A stretch of DNA of 64,000 bases from an uncultured Acidobacteriia bacterium (GCA_903907865.1 CAIVPR010000121.1:51249-115248), one strand, 5' to 3'; shown: positions 1-9,117, counted from the stretch's first letter. Translations and numbers: made by a program. Notes: generated from the sequence alone by a model not told the origin.

Positions 1-1072
1 CGAAAAGCACGGAGGCAAGGGTCGCCAAGGGGATGAATTTGGCGGCGGGAGCAGCCACCAGCAGGATCGCCAGTAGTGTCAGCGCATGGACGATGCCCGC
101 CACCGGGGTCTGCGCCCCGCTTCGGACGTTTGTCGCGGTCCGGGCGATGGCACCGGTCGCCGGGATGCCTCCGAACAGCGGTGACACGATGTTGGCGATT
201 CCCTGCGCCACCAGCTCGACGTTGGAATTGTGCCGGTCCCCGCTCATGCCGTCCGCCACCACCGCCGAGAGCAGGCTCTCAATGGCAGCCAGCAGGGCCA
301 CCGTGAGTGCCGAGGGCAGCAGGGGCACTATGTGGGCAGACCGCAGTTCCGGCAGATGGAAAGGCGGGAAGCCGCTCGGGATGCCCCCGAACTTTGAGCC
401 GATGGTCTCCACCGGCAGTTTGAAGATCGCCACCACCGCCGTCGTCAGCAGCAGCGCGACGATGGACCCCGGCACCTTGCGGGTCACACGTGGTAGCCCT
501 AGGATGATCACGAGCGACACCGTGCCGACAGCCAGCGCCATTCCGTTGGCGGAAAGCGCATTGGCGGCAAGAACTTCCATCCGGGCGAGGAATTCGCTTG
601 GAACCGGAGGCGTGGTCAGTCCGAAGAAATCCTTGATTTGGGTGGACGCTATGAGCAGGGCGATGCCGTTGGTAAAGCCGATGGTGACAGGTCGCGGGAT
701 GAACCGTACGGCCGATCCCAAGCCGGTCACGCCCATCGCGACAAGGATCGCCCCGGCCATCATCGTCACCAATGCCAAGCCGCCCAACCCGAACTTGGCC
801 ACGATGCCGGCCACGATGACGACAAACGCGCCGGTCGGTCCGCCGATCTGCACTCTGGAGCCACCCAAGGCGGAAATCAGGCCACCGGCGACCACAGCCG
901 TGTATAAACCGGCCTGCGGGGTCACGCCCGAGGAGATGCCAAACGCCATCGCAAGGGGCAGCGCTACCAAGCCGACCGTGATTCCGGCGGTGACATCCTT
1001 GGCGAGGTTTTCGGCTGAATACCCCCGCAGGCATGTGAAAAGCCTGGGGGCCCAGCGTTCTTCGGTTGTCAA
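1..1072 (-). CDS. SulP-family sulfate/anion permease, C-terminus beyond window
   Basis: Reading the reverse strand from a TTG at 1072 gives about 357 residues of a very hydrophobic protein that runs off base 1. Near the N-terminus it has the SulP signature region: PLAMAFGISSGVTPQAGLY at about residues 28-46, then GGSRVQIGGPTGAF, where SulP proteins bind the anion between half-helices. Several further membrane helices follow, with RFIPRPVTIGFTNGIALL in the middle. The cytosolic STAS domain expected at the C-terminus is not in the window. An in-frame stop directly precedes the TTG, and a GACAAT hexamer lies 5 nt upstream of it, so that start is likely. The family carries sulfate, bicarbonate or other anions; the substrate cannot be told from this sequence. 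It is divergent from the structured RNA promoter next door. Confidence 0.85.
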   Translation of the reverse strand, partial: MTTEERWAPRLFTCLRGYSAENLAKDVTAGITVGLVALPLAMAFGISSGVTPQAGLYTAVVAGGLISALGGSRVQIGGPTGAFVVIVAGIVAKFGLGGLALVTMMAGAILVAMGVTGLGSAVRFIPRPVTIGFTNGIALLIASTQIKDFFGLTTPPVPSEFLARMEVLAANALSANGMALAVGTVSLVIILGLPRVTRKVPGSIVALLLTTAVVAIFKLPVETIGSKFGGIPSGFPPFHLPELRSAHIVPLLPSALTVALLAAIESLLSAVVADGMSGDRHNSNVELVAQGIANIVSPLFGGIPATGAIARTATNVRSGAQTPVAGIVHALTLLAILLVAAPAAKFIPLATLASVLF

Positions 1073-1087
1073 ACCCTATTGTCGCAC

Positions 1088-1116
1088 TTGGAGAATCGAC
1101 CCGGACGCGCTACAAT
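1088..1116 (+). promoter_or_regulatory. Sigma70-like promoter of the structured RNA
   Basis: TTGGAG at 1088-1093 and TACAAT at 1111-1116 are separated by exactly 17 nt. Initiation would fall around 1122-1123, at the start of the structured RNA. No open reading frame of note follows. It is divergent from the SulP start at 1072. Confidence 0.55.
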
Positions 1117-1118
1117 CA

Positions 1119-1290
1119 ACCCTTGGAGCGTTCCTGCGGAGCAGGTGTGGCCTTTCATTTTTGATCCAATGCTCAAGAATGAGGGAGTTGGCCAAGGGTG
1201 TCTGTGCGCTGGTCCCTGTCGGTCGCAAGACCGATGGATGGCCCCTAATGGCACCCGGTTGATTCCCACCCTTTACAAACGAGGGTCAAA
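1119..1290 (+). ncRNA. Structured RNA candidate, class not recognised
   Basis: This gene-free stretch between two reverse-strand genes folds well by hand. CCTGC/GCAGG forms a hairpin at 1133-1145. A long stem at 1148-1194 pairs TGGCC with GGCCA and then a T/C-rich arm with its complement around the loop TCCAATGC. An imperfect hairpin at 1196-1256 is closed by GGGTG/CACCC and capped by CGGTC-GCAA-GACCG, a GNRA tetraloop. ACCCTTGG at 1119-1126 is perfectly complementary to CCAAGGGT at 1192-1199, so an alternative closing helix is possible. A weak ACCCT/AGGGT hairpin at 1268-1286 may end it, though no U-run follows. I do not see the hallmark sequences of RNase P, SRP RNA, tmRNA or common riboswitches. 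6S RNA or one of the Acidobacteria-specific motifs (Acido-1 type) remains possible. Confidence 0.5.
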
Positions 1291-1335
1291 ATCCGGGCTG
1301 GCACGGCCGAGTGGTGCGCTCCATACCCCTCAACT

Positions 1336-2235
1336 CTAGTTCTTCAGAACTTCCGCGAAGAACTCCAAGGCCCGCGGGTCTTTCGATTGTTCCAAGGCCG
1401 TCATCGCCCGCTTCCTGAGGGTCGCGTCGGGTTCCCTGCGCGCCATTTCGATCAGGGCCGGGATACCGCGACCTTCGGGAATGTCGCGAAGGGCCGAGAC
1501 GGCTTGGTCCCTAACCGATTTTTCGGCGTCCTCTTTGATGGCGCGCCGGAGTTCGGATTCCGCCCGCGCCGGATCGACCTTGCGCGCGATCCAGAACAGC
1601 GCCCTCCCCCGCACCTTCGGCGAGGCGTCCTTCCTGGCAACTTCCAGAACTGTATCCATCGAGCCTGGTGCCTTGCTGGACGAGAGAAACAGCACCGCCT
1701 GTTGCCGGATGTGTTCCGTCTTGCCTGCGGTCGCCAGCGATTTCAGTTCGCGCGCGGCCTCGGAACCGGCTTGGAGCGACAGCGGATACACCCAGCGGTC
1801 CGTCTGGCCGGTCGTGGCGTTCGCCTGCGAGCCGAGCCACTCGGCGCTTGCCGACGCCGGAACGTTGTCGATCCAATGGAACGGCAGCCCGCCGCCATCG
1901 AGCCGGCAATCCGCGGAGGTGACCTTGAGGCGCTCCACAGACCCGTTCTCGACCCGCAGGAGGACTACCATCGTCGTCGGACCCTCCAGGCGCACAGGAA
2001 CGCCGTCGGCATGATGTGGTTCCCAGTCCCCATTGCCGTCCTGCCAGCACATATCGCCTCGACCGGGAACCATCGGCTCGGCGTAGCCCGCCCACAAGGG
2101 CCCTCCGCCGAGCCCCTTCAACTGCGCCGCCAGCGAGCCCGAGAACGCATGCGTTTCCACCTTCGCGTTCTCGATCTGGGGCTTGTCGGCGGCCGTCGCG
2201 CAGATCGCCACCAGCATGAGCAGCGCCGGTCTCAC
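1336..2235 (-). CDS. Secreted HEAT-repeat protein, last gene of the sigma-factor operon
   Basis: The protein has 299 residues with an N-terminal signal peptide ending near residue 15 (CATAADK). Its middle part (about 20-150) has no family I recognise. The C-terminal half is a run of HEAT/PBS-lyase-like helical repeats with the pattern R-A-L-x-x-L, as in VRDQAVSALRDIP and LRKRAMTALEQSKDP. The start overlaps the stop of the preceding HEAT gene by 4 nt, which implies translational coupling. With that neighbour it forms the output end of an ECF sigma / anti-sigma operon, so it is probably an envelope protein made with or controlled by that stress system. No catalytic motif is visible. Confidence 0.8.
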   Translation of the reverse strand: MRPALLMLVAICATAADKPQIENAKVETHAFSGSLAAQLKGLGGGPLWAGYAEPMVPGRGDMCWQDGNGDWEPHHADGVPVRLEGPTTMVVLLRVENGSVERLKVTSADCRLDGGGLPFHWIDNVPASASAEWLGSQANATTGQTDRWVYPLSLQAGSEAARELKSLATAGKTEHIRQQAVLFLSSSKAPGSMDTVLEVARKDASPKVRGRALFWIARKVDPARAESELRRAIKEDAEKSVRDQAVSALRDIPEGRGIPALIEMARREPDATLRKRAMTALEQSKDPRALEFFAEVLKN

Positions 2236-3575
2236 TTGAGCAGCTCCATCATGTAGTCGGTCGCTTCCTTGCTCTTCATGCCGGAGAGGCGGCTGACGAT
2301 GAACTTCTTCATCTCGGGGTCCGATTCCTTGCGGGCCAGGTCCACAAGAGACTTGGCGTCGTTGCGGCCCGAGAGCCCATCTACGATCTCGCGCTTGCCT
2401 TTTGCATCTGAGGCCGAGCCATACATTTGCAGCAGGAGGTCGGTCGGGGTGGAGTGCGATCCCGCGATGCTGCGCACCATCTGGGATCGGACTTTTTCGT
2501 CCTTTTCAGTCTTGGCGAGCGCGACCAGCTTGTCGGAGGCCCCGGCAGAACCCAACGCCCGTACAATCTGGGTTTTGGCGTCTGCCTCGGTTTCGTAGCC
2601 GTACAACTGGGCCAGTTGATCGCCTGCTTTCAACGCGCCGAGGTAGCGGATCGCTTCCGCCTTGAGCGCGGGGTCCTTTTCCGTCTTGGCGATGTTGAAC
2701 AGGGCATCCTTGTTCTTCGAGGACATTAGCCAGCGCAAGATTTCGCTTTTGACGGTAACGTCGTTCGCGGTCGAATACGAGCCGGCCAGCATTTGTTGCG
2801 TCTCCGGCGTCCCCGACATCCCCAGATACCGGATGGCGTGCACCTGCAAGTCGGGATTGCCCGCGCCCTTGGCGAATTCGGTCAAGAGTTGGGACGCCCT
2901 GGGTGCCTTGCTTTGCGACAGGACGAACATGGCACGGTCCTTGACGCGCGGTGCGGCGGAACCCTTGAGAAGTCCTTCCAGCAGCGGGATGGCGCGGTCG
3001 GGATCGGCGTGCATCAGGCCGTTGATGGCCATCAGCTTGACGTCCTCGTTGGACTGCGCCTCTGCGGAGATCGGTCCGGATCCGGCCTTGACCTCCGCCT
3101 CCAGCGCTTGGGCGTCGCCCAGCCATCGGCCGTTGGGGAACTGCGACCTCAGCGCGGCCAGCGATGCCAGCGCCTCGTCTTTGCGGCCAGCCCGGTTCAG
3201 CGCGTAGGCTTTCCAATAGAGCGCCCCTTCGACGCGAGCCTGTTTCCTGTTGATCACGCCGTCGAAGAGCCGGACGGCCTCGTCGTACTTGTGTTCGTCG
3301 AGCGCCCGCTTGCCTCGCTCATAGGTGTCCGAGCCGAATCTCATGGACGCGGCTTGAACTTCGACGCTGGCCCGCACTTTTTCGCGGATCTCGGCCGCCA
3401 TGGCTCGGGCGTCGGCGGCCGATGCCTTGGCCTGGGCCTTTGCCTCCGAAACCTGGCCCTGTGCATCCTCTAGCGCGCTGTCCACCTGGCTTTGAATTTG
3501 CGCCGCAAGATCCTGGGGCACTTGCGCGAACACCGGCACTGCCAGCAGCGCCATGGGTAGAATGAATTTCCTCAT
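2232..3575 (-). CDS. Secreted HEAT-repeat protein with an N-terminal helical region
   Basis: The protein has 447 residues. A signal peptide (about 1-17, ending VFAQ) is followed by an Ala/Gln/Glu-rich amphipathic stretch to about residue 75 that looks coiled-coil. A TPR-like segment follows (about 85-150, KRALDEHKYDEAVRLFDGV). At least seven HEAT-like repeats run to the end, recognisable by repeated AIRYLG and LSGxxD patterns. The start overlaps the anti-sigma gene stop by 4 nt, and its stop overlaps the next HEAT gene. It probably acts as a periplasmic scaffold; nothing suggests an enzyme. Confidence 0.8.
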   Translation of the reverse strand: MRKFILPMALLAVPVFAQVPQDLAAQIQSQVDSALEDAQGQVSEAKAQAKASAADARAMAAEIREKVRASVEVQAASMRFGSDTYERGKRALDEHKYDEAVRLFDGVINRKQARVEGALYWKAYALNRAGRKDEALASLAALRSQFPNGRWLGDAQALEAEVKAGSGPISAEAQSNEDVKLMAINGLMHADPDRAIPLLEGLLKGSAAPRVKDRAMFVLSQSKAPRASQLLTEFAKGAGNPDLQVHAIRYLGMSGTPETQQMLAGSYSTANDVTVKSEILRWLMSSKNKDALFNIAKTEKDPALKAEAIRYLGALKAGDQLAQLYGYETEADAKTQIVRALGSAGASDKLVALAKTEKDEKVRSQMVRSIAGSHSTPTDLLLQMYGSASDAKGKREIVDGLSGRNDAKSLVDLARKESDPEMKKFIVSRLSGMKSKEATDYMMELLK

Positions 3576-4294
3576 ATCGTCTTTCCGTCCTTGTATAGAT
3601 TGGTTTCCAAGACCTTAGCCTTGAACAGCAGGGAGCCCGAGTCGATCCGGTCCCGCAGCCGCCGAACTTCTACCGCGTTGATTTGATCGGGTGTGTTTGC
3701 AACCTCCACCAGCACGCGTTCCACCTCGTCCACGATTTCCAATGTTGCGCTTTCGCCCGATTCGGCCAACGTCTGGCGCAGCAACCGCCCTTCGTCCACC
3801 AAGTCCTCGGCTTGCGGACGTTGCGATGCCGGGTCGCCCTCGTTGGCAACCTCGGTCAGCACCATGCCGGCCCGCTCCAAGTGGTCGGCCAGTGAAATGG
3901 CAAGAATCCGCTGGCGCGCCTGAGCCGAAAGTCCAGCGGTCATCGGGACGCCGCGCGACGGCACGGTCGCCCGGCCGATCAAGAACGCCGCCACAAGCGC
4001 CGCGAAGGCTCCGGCCAACCCCCAGACGGGCTTCCATGCCCACCGCCTTTGGGGGCGGTCCTCAAGCAAGGGGGCCAACTGCGCCCAGGTGGAGCGCCCG
4101 TAATCGACTGAGGGCTCCGGCGTCTCCAATGCCGAGCACAATTCCAATGTCTCCGCCAACGCCTTAGCCGATTCGCGGCAGGCCCGGCATTCCTGCAGGT
4201 GCGCCACCCCGTCCGCGCGTGCCTCCGGCTCGCGGTAGTACAGCAGGATCAAATCTTCTTCCGACAAATGCTGTTCCGACAAGTGCCCGCTCAT
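3572..4294 (-). CDS. Anti-sigma factor with zinc-finger (ZAS) motif
   Basis: The protein has 240 residues. Near residues 27-37 it carries the H-x3-C-x2-C motif HLQECRAC, typical of zinc-binding anti-sigma domains that hold an ECF sigma factor at the membrane. One transmembrane helix follows at about 90-110 (GLAGAFAALVAAFLIG). The outward part, about 110-240, is helical. It overlaps the sigma gene by 4 nt (ATGA) and the downstream HEAT gene by 4 nt. Pairing and order match the usual sigma / anti-sigma arrangement, so the partner is almost certainly the sigma factor at 4291-4857. Confidence 0.85.
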   Translation of the reverse strand: MSGHLSEQHLSEEDLILLYYREPEARADGVAHLQECRACRESAKALAETLELCSALETPEPSVDYGRSTWAQLAPLLEDRPQRRWAWKPVWGLAGAFAALVAAFLIGRATVPSRGVPMTAGLSAQARQRILAISLADHLERAGMVLTEVANEGDPASQRPQAEDLVDEGRLLRQTLAESGESATLEIVDEVERVLVEVANTPDQINAVEVRRLRDRIDSGSLLFKAKVLETNLYKDGKTI

Positions 4295-4857
4295 CGAGCC
4301 ACTCCTTCCAATGCCAACCGCAACTTCGCGACCGCGCGGAAAACCGAATGTTTGGCCGCTCCTGGCTGCACTCCCAAGGTGCGCGCGATATCTTCGATGC
4401 CCATGCCTTCGTAGTGCCGCATCACGAACGCCACCCGCTCCGCCTCGGTCAGTCCGTCCATCGCCCTAGCCAGAATCTCCCCGACCTCGCCGCTTAGCGC
4501 CAAGCGTTCCGGCGACGGACCCTCCGCAGCCACTCGTTCCATGCCGTCCTCCACACCCGACTCCGACCCTGCGAACACCTGTGCCCGCACCCGTTTTCGG
4601 GCCCGCAGCAGATCGAGCGAGCAGTTTGCGCAGATCCGGTGTAGCCACGTGCCGAAGGATGCGCGCCCGTCGAACCTGCCGATCTGCTTCCATGCCCGAA
4701 GGAATGTCTCCTGCACCATGTCGTCGGCATCGGAGTCGTTGCCGGTCATGCGGAATGCCAGCCGGAACACGCCGCGTGCGTGTTCCTCAACGAGCGCGCG
4801 GAACGCATCCCGGTTGCCCCGCTGGGCTTGTCCAACCATGTCGGCGTCGATCCGCAT
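4291..4857 (-). CDS. ECF RNA polymerase sigma factor (RpoE-like)
   Basis: At 188 residues this is the normal length for group-4 sigma factors. Region 2 lies at about 15-90 with the signatures FRLAFRMTGNDSDADDMVQE and FLRAWKQIGRFDGR. Region 4 lies at about 125-185 with MGIEDIARTLGVQPGAAKHS as the -35-recognising helix-turn-helix. The ATG is preceded by AAGAGG at a suitable distance. It heads a four-gene overlapping operon (sigma, anti-sigma, two secreted HEAT proteins). Autoregulation is likely for the class, but I could not identify its own promoter with confidence. Confidence 0.93.
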   Translation of the reverse strand: MRIDADMVGQAQRGNRDAFRALVEEHARGVFRLAFRMTGNDSDADDMVQETFLRAWKQIGRFDGRASFGTWLHRICANCSLDLLRARKRVRAQVFAGSESGVEDGMERVAAEGPSPERLALSGEVGEILARAMDGLTEAERVAFVMRHYEGMGIEDIARTLGVQPGAAKHSVFRAVAKLRLALEGVAR

Positions 4858-4951
4858 CCGTTACAGCCTCTTAGACTATGCGACCTCGCGCCGGTTAGCT
4901 TCTTTTCGACCGCATTGGCCTGTTGGCGGAGTGGGGTGCCCCGCGGCGCGG

Positions 4952-4957
4952 TAAACT
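4952..4957 (+). promoter_or_regulatory. -10-like TAAACT, leaderless start of the YkgJ gene
   Basis: TAAACT ends 6 nt before the TTG start at 4964. There is no Shine-Dalgarno sequence, so initiation at or next to the start codon is the simplest reading. Confidence 0.45.
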
Positions 4958-4963
4958 AGAGTC

Positions 4964-5485
4964 TTGATCACTGATCTCGTCCAAATCCGCCGCTTGGGCG
5001 AAAAGAAGGTCCAGGAAAACGAGTTGTTCCGTCGGCACATGAAGCGGCACGATTTCCCGGAGCGCCGTTTTCGCAAAGTCGCCGAGGAGTTGGAAGAGAA
5101 AATCGACTGCCGCGCCTGCGCCAATTGCTGCAAGGTGGCCGAAACCAACATCACCGAGCGCGACATCGAGCGTCTTGCGTGGAGCATGCGCATTTCGCCG
5201 AAGCAGTTCGTGGAGAAGTTCACAACCAACTCCGTGCAGGAGGAGGACGAGATCATTCTGCGCCGTACTGACGCCGGCTGTGTCTTCCTCGACGGCAATG
5301 ACTGCACGGTCTACGAGGCGCGCCCGGACACGTGCCGCGATTTCCCGCACCTGATCCGCGGCGCGGGGTCCATCCAGAGCCGTATGTGGCAGATGGCCGA
5401 CCGCGCGACATACTGCCCCATCGTCTACAACGCGCTGGAGGAGTACAAGGACATCGTGGGGTTCAAGCGCGTCGGGACTTGGTGA
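4964..5485 (+). CDS. YkgJ-family cysteine-cluster protein
   Basis: The protein has 173 residues. The N-terminal 45 residues are charged and helical. The cysteine cluster then begins: CRACANCC at about 50-57, a further Cys near 105 (GCVFL), another in NDCTVYE, and ARPDTCRDFP near 123-132. This is the layout of the YkgJ/UPF0153 family, thought to bind zinc or an Fe-S cluster; its biochemical role is not established. The start is TTG with a -10-like hexamer just ahead. It lies between the divergent sigma operon and a convergent isomerase-like gene, so it is probably transcribed alone. Confidence 0.85.
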   Translation: MITDLVQIRRLGEKKVQENELFRRHMKRHDFPERRFRKVAEELEEKIDCRACANCCKVAETNITERDIERLAWSMRISPKQFVEKFTTNSVQEEDEIILRRTDAGCVFLDGNDCTVYEARPDTCRDFPHLIRGAGSIQSRMWQMADRATYCPIVYNALEEYKDIVGFKRVGTW

Positions 5486-5494
5486 GGCGGGGCC

Positions 5495-6319
5495 CTACAG
5501 GGCCCGCACGTACCCGAGGTTCCGCCGCATGTCCTCTTCGAGCGCGCCGGGCCTCGACTCGGTTTCCAGATTCGCGTAGCCCGTAAATCCGATCTCCCGG
5601 ATGGCGGCAATCACGTCGGCGAATCGGATCTTCCCATCGCCCAGGTACATAGGCTTGTCCTTGAGGTGGATCTGACAGATCCGGTCCTTGCCCAACCAGC
5701 GGATTTCCTTGACCACGTCGTACCCGCCGATGTTGGTGGAATTGCCGACGTCGTAATAGACCAGAACGTTCTCGGCGCGGGAGCGGTCCATGATGCGCAC
5801 GTTCTCTTCGGCGGAGTTTTCGTCCTCCAGCCCGAGGATCACGCCAACCTTCTGCGCCTCCGCGGCGAGTTCGCGGAGCACGTCCCCGACGTAGTTCCGC
5901 TCATCCTCGGTCTTCATCGCGTTGCGCCCGAAGAACGGCAAGAGCAGGACCTTGGTTTTGAGCGCCGCTGTCAGGCGGATGGAGTCTGCGACCCACTTCA
6001 TGGCGAGCTTGTCGCTCTTCAGGCCATTTGTGTGGAGCATATCGACGCAAGTACCGTCAATGGGAAGGCCGTGTTCCGCCGAGAGCTTCAGGTAGCGCGC
6101 CACGAGATCGGGGCTGTCTCCAGGAAGCCTTCCGTCCACCAAATTCCGCCCGAAGGACACTTGGACGCCGTCGAAGCCCAGTTTCTTGGCCAGAGGGACG
6201 GACTCGGGGTCGGCGGTCAGCTTGAGGTTCCAGTCGGTCACTCCGACCAAGAGCTTCGGACCCGCCGCCCGGACGGCACCGGCCGCCCCAATCGTGCCAA
6301 GAAACTGTCTGCGATTCAT
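5495..6319 (-). CDS. Tat-exported sugar phosphate isomerase/epimerase-like TIM-barrel protein
   Basis: The protein has 274 residues. The N-terminus MNRRQFLGTIGAAGAVRAAG is a twin-arginine signal. The rest matches the AP-endonuclease-2/xylose-isomerase-like TIM barrel: a strand-rich start (LLVGVTDWNLKL), GLEDENSAEEN near the metal site, VLVYYDVGNS, and QIHLKDKP near the C-terminal ligand region. Such proteins isomerise or epimerise sugars or act on inositols; the substrate is unknown here. It is convergent with the YkgJ gene (9 nt apart), and recA on the same strand ends 35 nt upstream of its start. Confidence 0.85.
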   Translation of the reverse strand: MNRRQFLGTIGAAGAVRAAGPKLLVGVTDWNLKLTADPESVPLAKKLGFDGVQVSFGRNLVDGRLPGDSPDLVARYLKLSAEHGLPIDGTCVDMLHTNGLKSDKLAMKWVADSIRLTAALKTKVLLLPFFGRNAMKTEDERNYVGDVLRELAAEAQKVGVILGLEDENSAEENVRIMDRSRAENVLVYYDVGNSTNIGGYDVVKEIRWLGKDRICQIHLKDKPMYLGDGKIRFADVIAAIREIGFTGYANLETESRPGALEEDMRRNLGYVRAL

Positions 6320-6354
6320 ACCGCGAACCTCCGGGGACTATGTTATCCCCAGTG

Positions 6355-7455
6355 TTACCCCCGTCGAGGAGCCATCGCCGGAGCCGCCTTTGGAGCGCCG
6401 CCCGCCGCTGGAATCGGAACCACTTGCGGGCCGTTTGCCGAGGCTGTCGCCGGATCGGACTTCACCAACCCCAACGCTTTTCGGAGTTCCGTCTCGATGG
6501 TCGCGCGGAAATCGGTGTTCTCCTTCAGGAACTGGCGCGCGTTCTCCCGGCCTTGGCCGATGCGGTCGCCCTTGTAGCTGAGCCAGGATCCGCTCTTCTC
6601 GATCACGCTGTTGGCCACGCCCAGATCAATCAGGTCGCCTTCGCGCGAGATGCCCTCGCCGTAGATGATGTCGAACTCGGCCTCGCGGAAGGGCGACGCC
6701 AGCTTGTTCTTCACGATCTTGACCTTGGTGCGGTTGCCAACCACCGCCTCACCGTCCTTGATCGCGGCAATGCGCCGGATGTCCACGCGGACCGACGAGT
6801 AAAACTTCAGCGCGCGGCCGCCGGTGGTGGTTTCCGGGCTGCCGAACATCACGCCGATCTTCTCGCGGATCTGGTTGATGAAGATCAGGCAGGTCTTCGA
6901 CTTCGACACCATACCAGTCAGCTTGCGCAGCGCCTGCGACATCAACCGCGCCTGCAATCCGACGTGCGAATCGCCCATCTCGCCGTCCAGTTCGGCCTTC
7001 GGAACCAGCGCCGCCACCGAGTCGACCACTAGCACGTCGATCGAGCCCGACCCGATCAGCGCAGCCGCAATTTCCAGCGCCTGTTCGCCGTAGTCCGGCT
7101 GCGAAACCAGCAGGTTGTCGATGTCGACGCCCAGCTTCCGGGCGTAGGCCGGATCCAAGGCATGCTCGACGTCGATGAACGCGGCCATGCCGCCCTTCTT
7201 CTGGGCCTCGGCAACCACCTGCAACGCGATGGTCGTCTTACCGGAGGATTCCGGTCCGAAGATCTCGCAGATCCGTCCGCGCGGGAAACCGCCGGTGCCG
7301 AGCGCGGCGTCGATCGAGATCGCGCCCGACGAGATCACCGAAACCGGAACAATGGCGTCCTTCGAGCCGAGGCGCAGGATCGACCCCTTGCCGAATTGCT
7401 TCTCGATTTGTCCAAGCGTCAGTTCCAGTGCCCGCGCGCGTTCTTTTTCGTCCAT
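6355..7455 (-). CDS. recA: Recombinase RecA
   Basis: The protein has 366 residues and is full length. Walker A GPESSGKT is at 67-74. The Walker B strand [15 protein letters not shown], loop-1 region [20 protein letters not shown] and loop-2 region [21 protein letters not shown] follow in the standard order. The last 25 residues are a Pro/Ala-rich tail rather than the acidic tail of E. coli RecA. GGAGAG stands upstream of the ATG. RecA forms the ATP-dependent filament for strand exchange and co-proteolysis of LexA-like repressors. It is preceded on the same strand by guaB but has its own promoter-like sequence in the 108-nt gap. Confidence 0.98.
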   Translation of the reverse strand: MDEKERARALELTLGQIEKQFGKGSILRLGSKDAIVPVSVISSGAISIDAALGTGGFPRGRICEIFGPESSGKTTIALQVVAEAQKKGGMAAFIDVEHALDPAYARKLGVDIDNLLVSQPDYGEQALEIAAALIGSGSIDVLVVDSVAALVPKAELDGEMGDSHVGLQARLMSQALRKLTGMVSKSKTCLIFINQIREKIGVMFGSPETTTGGRALKFYSSVRVDIRRIAAIKDGEAVVGNRTKVKIVKNKLASPFREAEFDIIYGEGISREGDLIDLGVANSVIEKSGSWLSYKGDRIGQGRENARQFLKENTDFRATIETELRKALGLVKSDPATASANGPQVVPIPAAGGAPKAAPAMAPRRG

Positions 7456-7528
7456 GATATAGCTCTCCAGATGTCCGTCGAAAGGTCAGGCCGTAATGCC
7501 CGCGGACGCGAACAAAAGGCGAAGATCC

Positions 7529-7556
7529 AGTATAGCGCGAAAACGTGCTTTGGCAA
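7529..7556 (-). promoter_or_regulatory. recA promoter
   Basis: On the reverse strand, TTGCCA (7556-7551) and TATACT (7534-7529) are 16 nt apart. This leaves an untranslated leader of about 70 nt with GGAGAG before the recA ATG. I did not find a convincing LexA-type operator in it. Confidence 0.6.
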
Positions 7557-7563
7557 TCACGTT

Positions 7564-9051
7564 TTATTCGATCCGGTAATTCGGAGCTTCCTTGGTGATG
7601 ATCACGTCGTGGACGTGACTCTCCTTCAAGCCCGCCGGCGACACGCGCACGAACCGGGTCTTGTGGTGCATCTCCTCGATGGTCCGGCAACCGCAGTAGC
7701 CCATGCCCGACTTCAAACCGCCTACCAACTGGTAGACGAGATCTGAAAGCGGTCCCTTGGAAGCAACCCGGCCCTCAATGCCCTCCGGAACCAGCTTCTG
7801 GTTGGGGTCGAGGCCGTAGCGGTCCACGCTGCCGGTCGACATCGCGCCTAGCGAGCCCATGCCGCGGTAGCTCTTGAAGGTGCGGCCTTGGTAGAGGATG
7901 GTCTCGCCCGGGCTCTCGTCGGTACCCGCCAGTAGGCTGCCGATCATTACAACATCCGCGCCCGCCGCGATCGCCTTCGAAATATCGCCGGAGAACTTGA
8001 TGCCGCCGTCCGCGATCAGCGGAACACCAGCCTCGCGCGCCGCCTTGCTGCATTCCATGACGGCTGTCAACTGCGGCACGCCGGCACCGGAAACGATGCG
8101 GGTGGTGCAGATCGAGCCCGGTCCGATGCCGACTTTCAGCCCGTCCACGCCCAGATCGATCAAGCCCCGAGCCGCCTCGTAGGTGCCGATGTTGCCCGCG
8201 ATCAGTGGCACGTTGGGCAGAGCCTTCTTGACCGCCTTCACGGCCTCGAAAACGCGGATGCTGTGGGCATGCGCGGTGTCGATTGCGATGACGTCCACCT
8301 TGCGGTTCACCATCTCTTGGGCGCGTTCGAGGAAGTCCCCCGTCGCCCCGATGGCCGCGCCGCAGAGCAAGCGCCCCTGGCCGTCCTTGGCGGAATTGGG
8401 GTACTTCAGCTTCTTCTGGATGTCCTTGACCGTGATCAAGCCCTTGAGGACGTAGTGTTCGTCAACGACCAGCAGCTTTTCCACGCGGTACTTGTGGAGG
8501 ATCTCCTCGGCTTGTTCCAAGGTCGTCCCAACCGGCACCGTGATGAGGTTGTCCTTGGTCATCACGTCGGAGACAGGAAGGTCGGACCGGGTCTCGAAGC
8601 GGAGGTCGCGGTTGGTGAGGATGCCGACGAGTATCCCGCCGTCGCGCGTCACCGGCACGCCGGAGATGCGGTAGCGCTGCATCAGCGCCAACGCGTCGGA
8701 GATCTTCTTGTCCGGGTGGATGGTGATCGGATCGACGATCATGCCGCTTTCACTGCGCTTGACCCGATCGACCTCCTCGGCCTGGCGCGCAATCGGCATG
8801 TTGCGGTGGACGAAGCCGAGGCCGCCCTGTTGCGCCAGCGCGATGGCAAGGTGGGACTCGGTAACCGTGTCCATCGCGGCGCTCACGATGGGGATGTTCA
8901 GGGGGATCGTCCGAGTCAGCCGGGTCTTTGTTTCCACTTCGGTGGGGAGGACGTCGCTCCACGCCGGCACAAGCAGAACGTCGTCGAAGGTCAGGCCTTC
9001 CGGAATGGCCCCCCTCACTGGATGGGCAACTTGGACACTCGGATCAGTCAT
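7564..9051 (-). CDS. guaB: Inosine-5'-monophosphate dehydrogenase
   Basis: The protein has 495 residues and is complete. The TIM-barrel start [20 protein letters not shown] is followed by two CBS domains at about 100-220 ([18 protein letters not shown] and [19 protein letters not shown]). The catalytic loop is [11 protein letters not shown] with its nucleophilic Cys, and the flap is [11 protein letters not shown]. The enzyme oxidises IMP to XMP, the committed step to GMP. GGGAGAA lies about 8 nt upstream of the ATG. It is divergent from the cytochrome gene (66 nt apart) and upstream of recA. Confidence 0.98.
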   Translation of the reverse strand: MTDPSVQVAHPVRGAIPEGLTFDDVLLVPAWSDVLPTEVETKTRLTRTIPLNIPIVSAAMDTVTESHLAIALAQQGGLGFVHRNMPIARQAEEVDRVKRSESGMIVDPITIHPDKKISDALALMQRYRISGVPVTRDGGILVGILTNRDLRFETRSDLPVSDVMTKDNLITVPVGTTLEQAEEILHKYRVEKLLVVDEHYVLKGLITVKDIQKKLKYPNSAKDGQGRLLCGAAIGATGDFLERAQEMVNRKVDVIAIDTAHAHSIRVFEAVKAVKKALPNVPLIAGNIGTYEAARGLIDLGVDGLKVGIGPGSICTTRIVSGAGVPQLTAVMECSKAAREAGVPLIADGGIKFSGDISKAIAAGADVVMIGSLLAGTDESPGETILYQGRTFKSYRGMGSLGAMSTGSVDRYGLDPNQKLVPEGIEGRVASKGPLSDLVYQLVGGLKSGMGYCGCRTIEEMHHKTRFVRVSPAGLKESHVHDVIITKEAPNYRIE

Positions 9052-9117
9052 GCGGTGTTCTCCCAGTGTAACGTGGGGCGTTCGGGAGGGTCGGCGGACG
9101 CGTCATAATAGGCCGAG

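Noticed and set aside
33..1262. Forward frame of 409 codons over the SulP gene
   Set aside because: The reverse strand encodes recognisable SulP membrane helices over the same bases.
7456..7563. LexA operator upstream of recA
   Set aside because: No palindromic site close to known SOS boxes was found; only the promoter hexamers are supportable.
9052..9070. TACACT before guaB as another leaderless start
   Set aside because: The gap to the ATG is 13 nt and a good GGGAGAA ribosome site lies between, so it does not fit the pattern.
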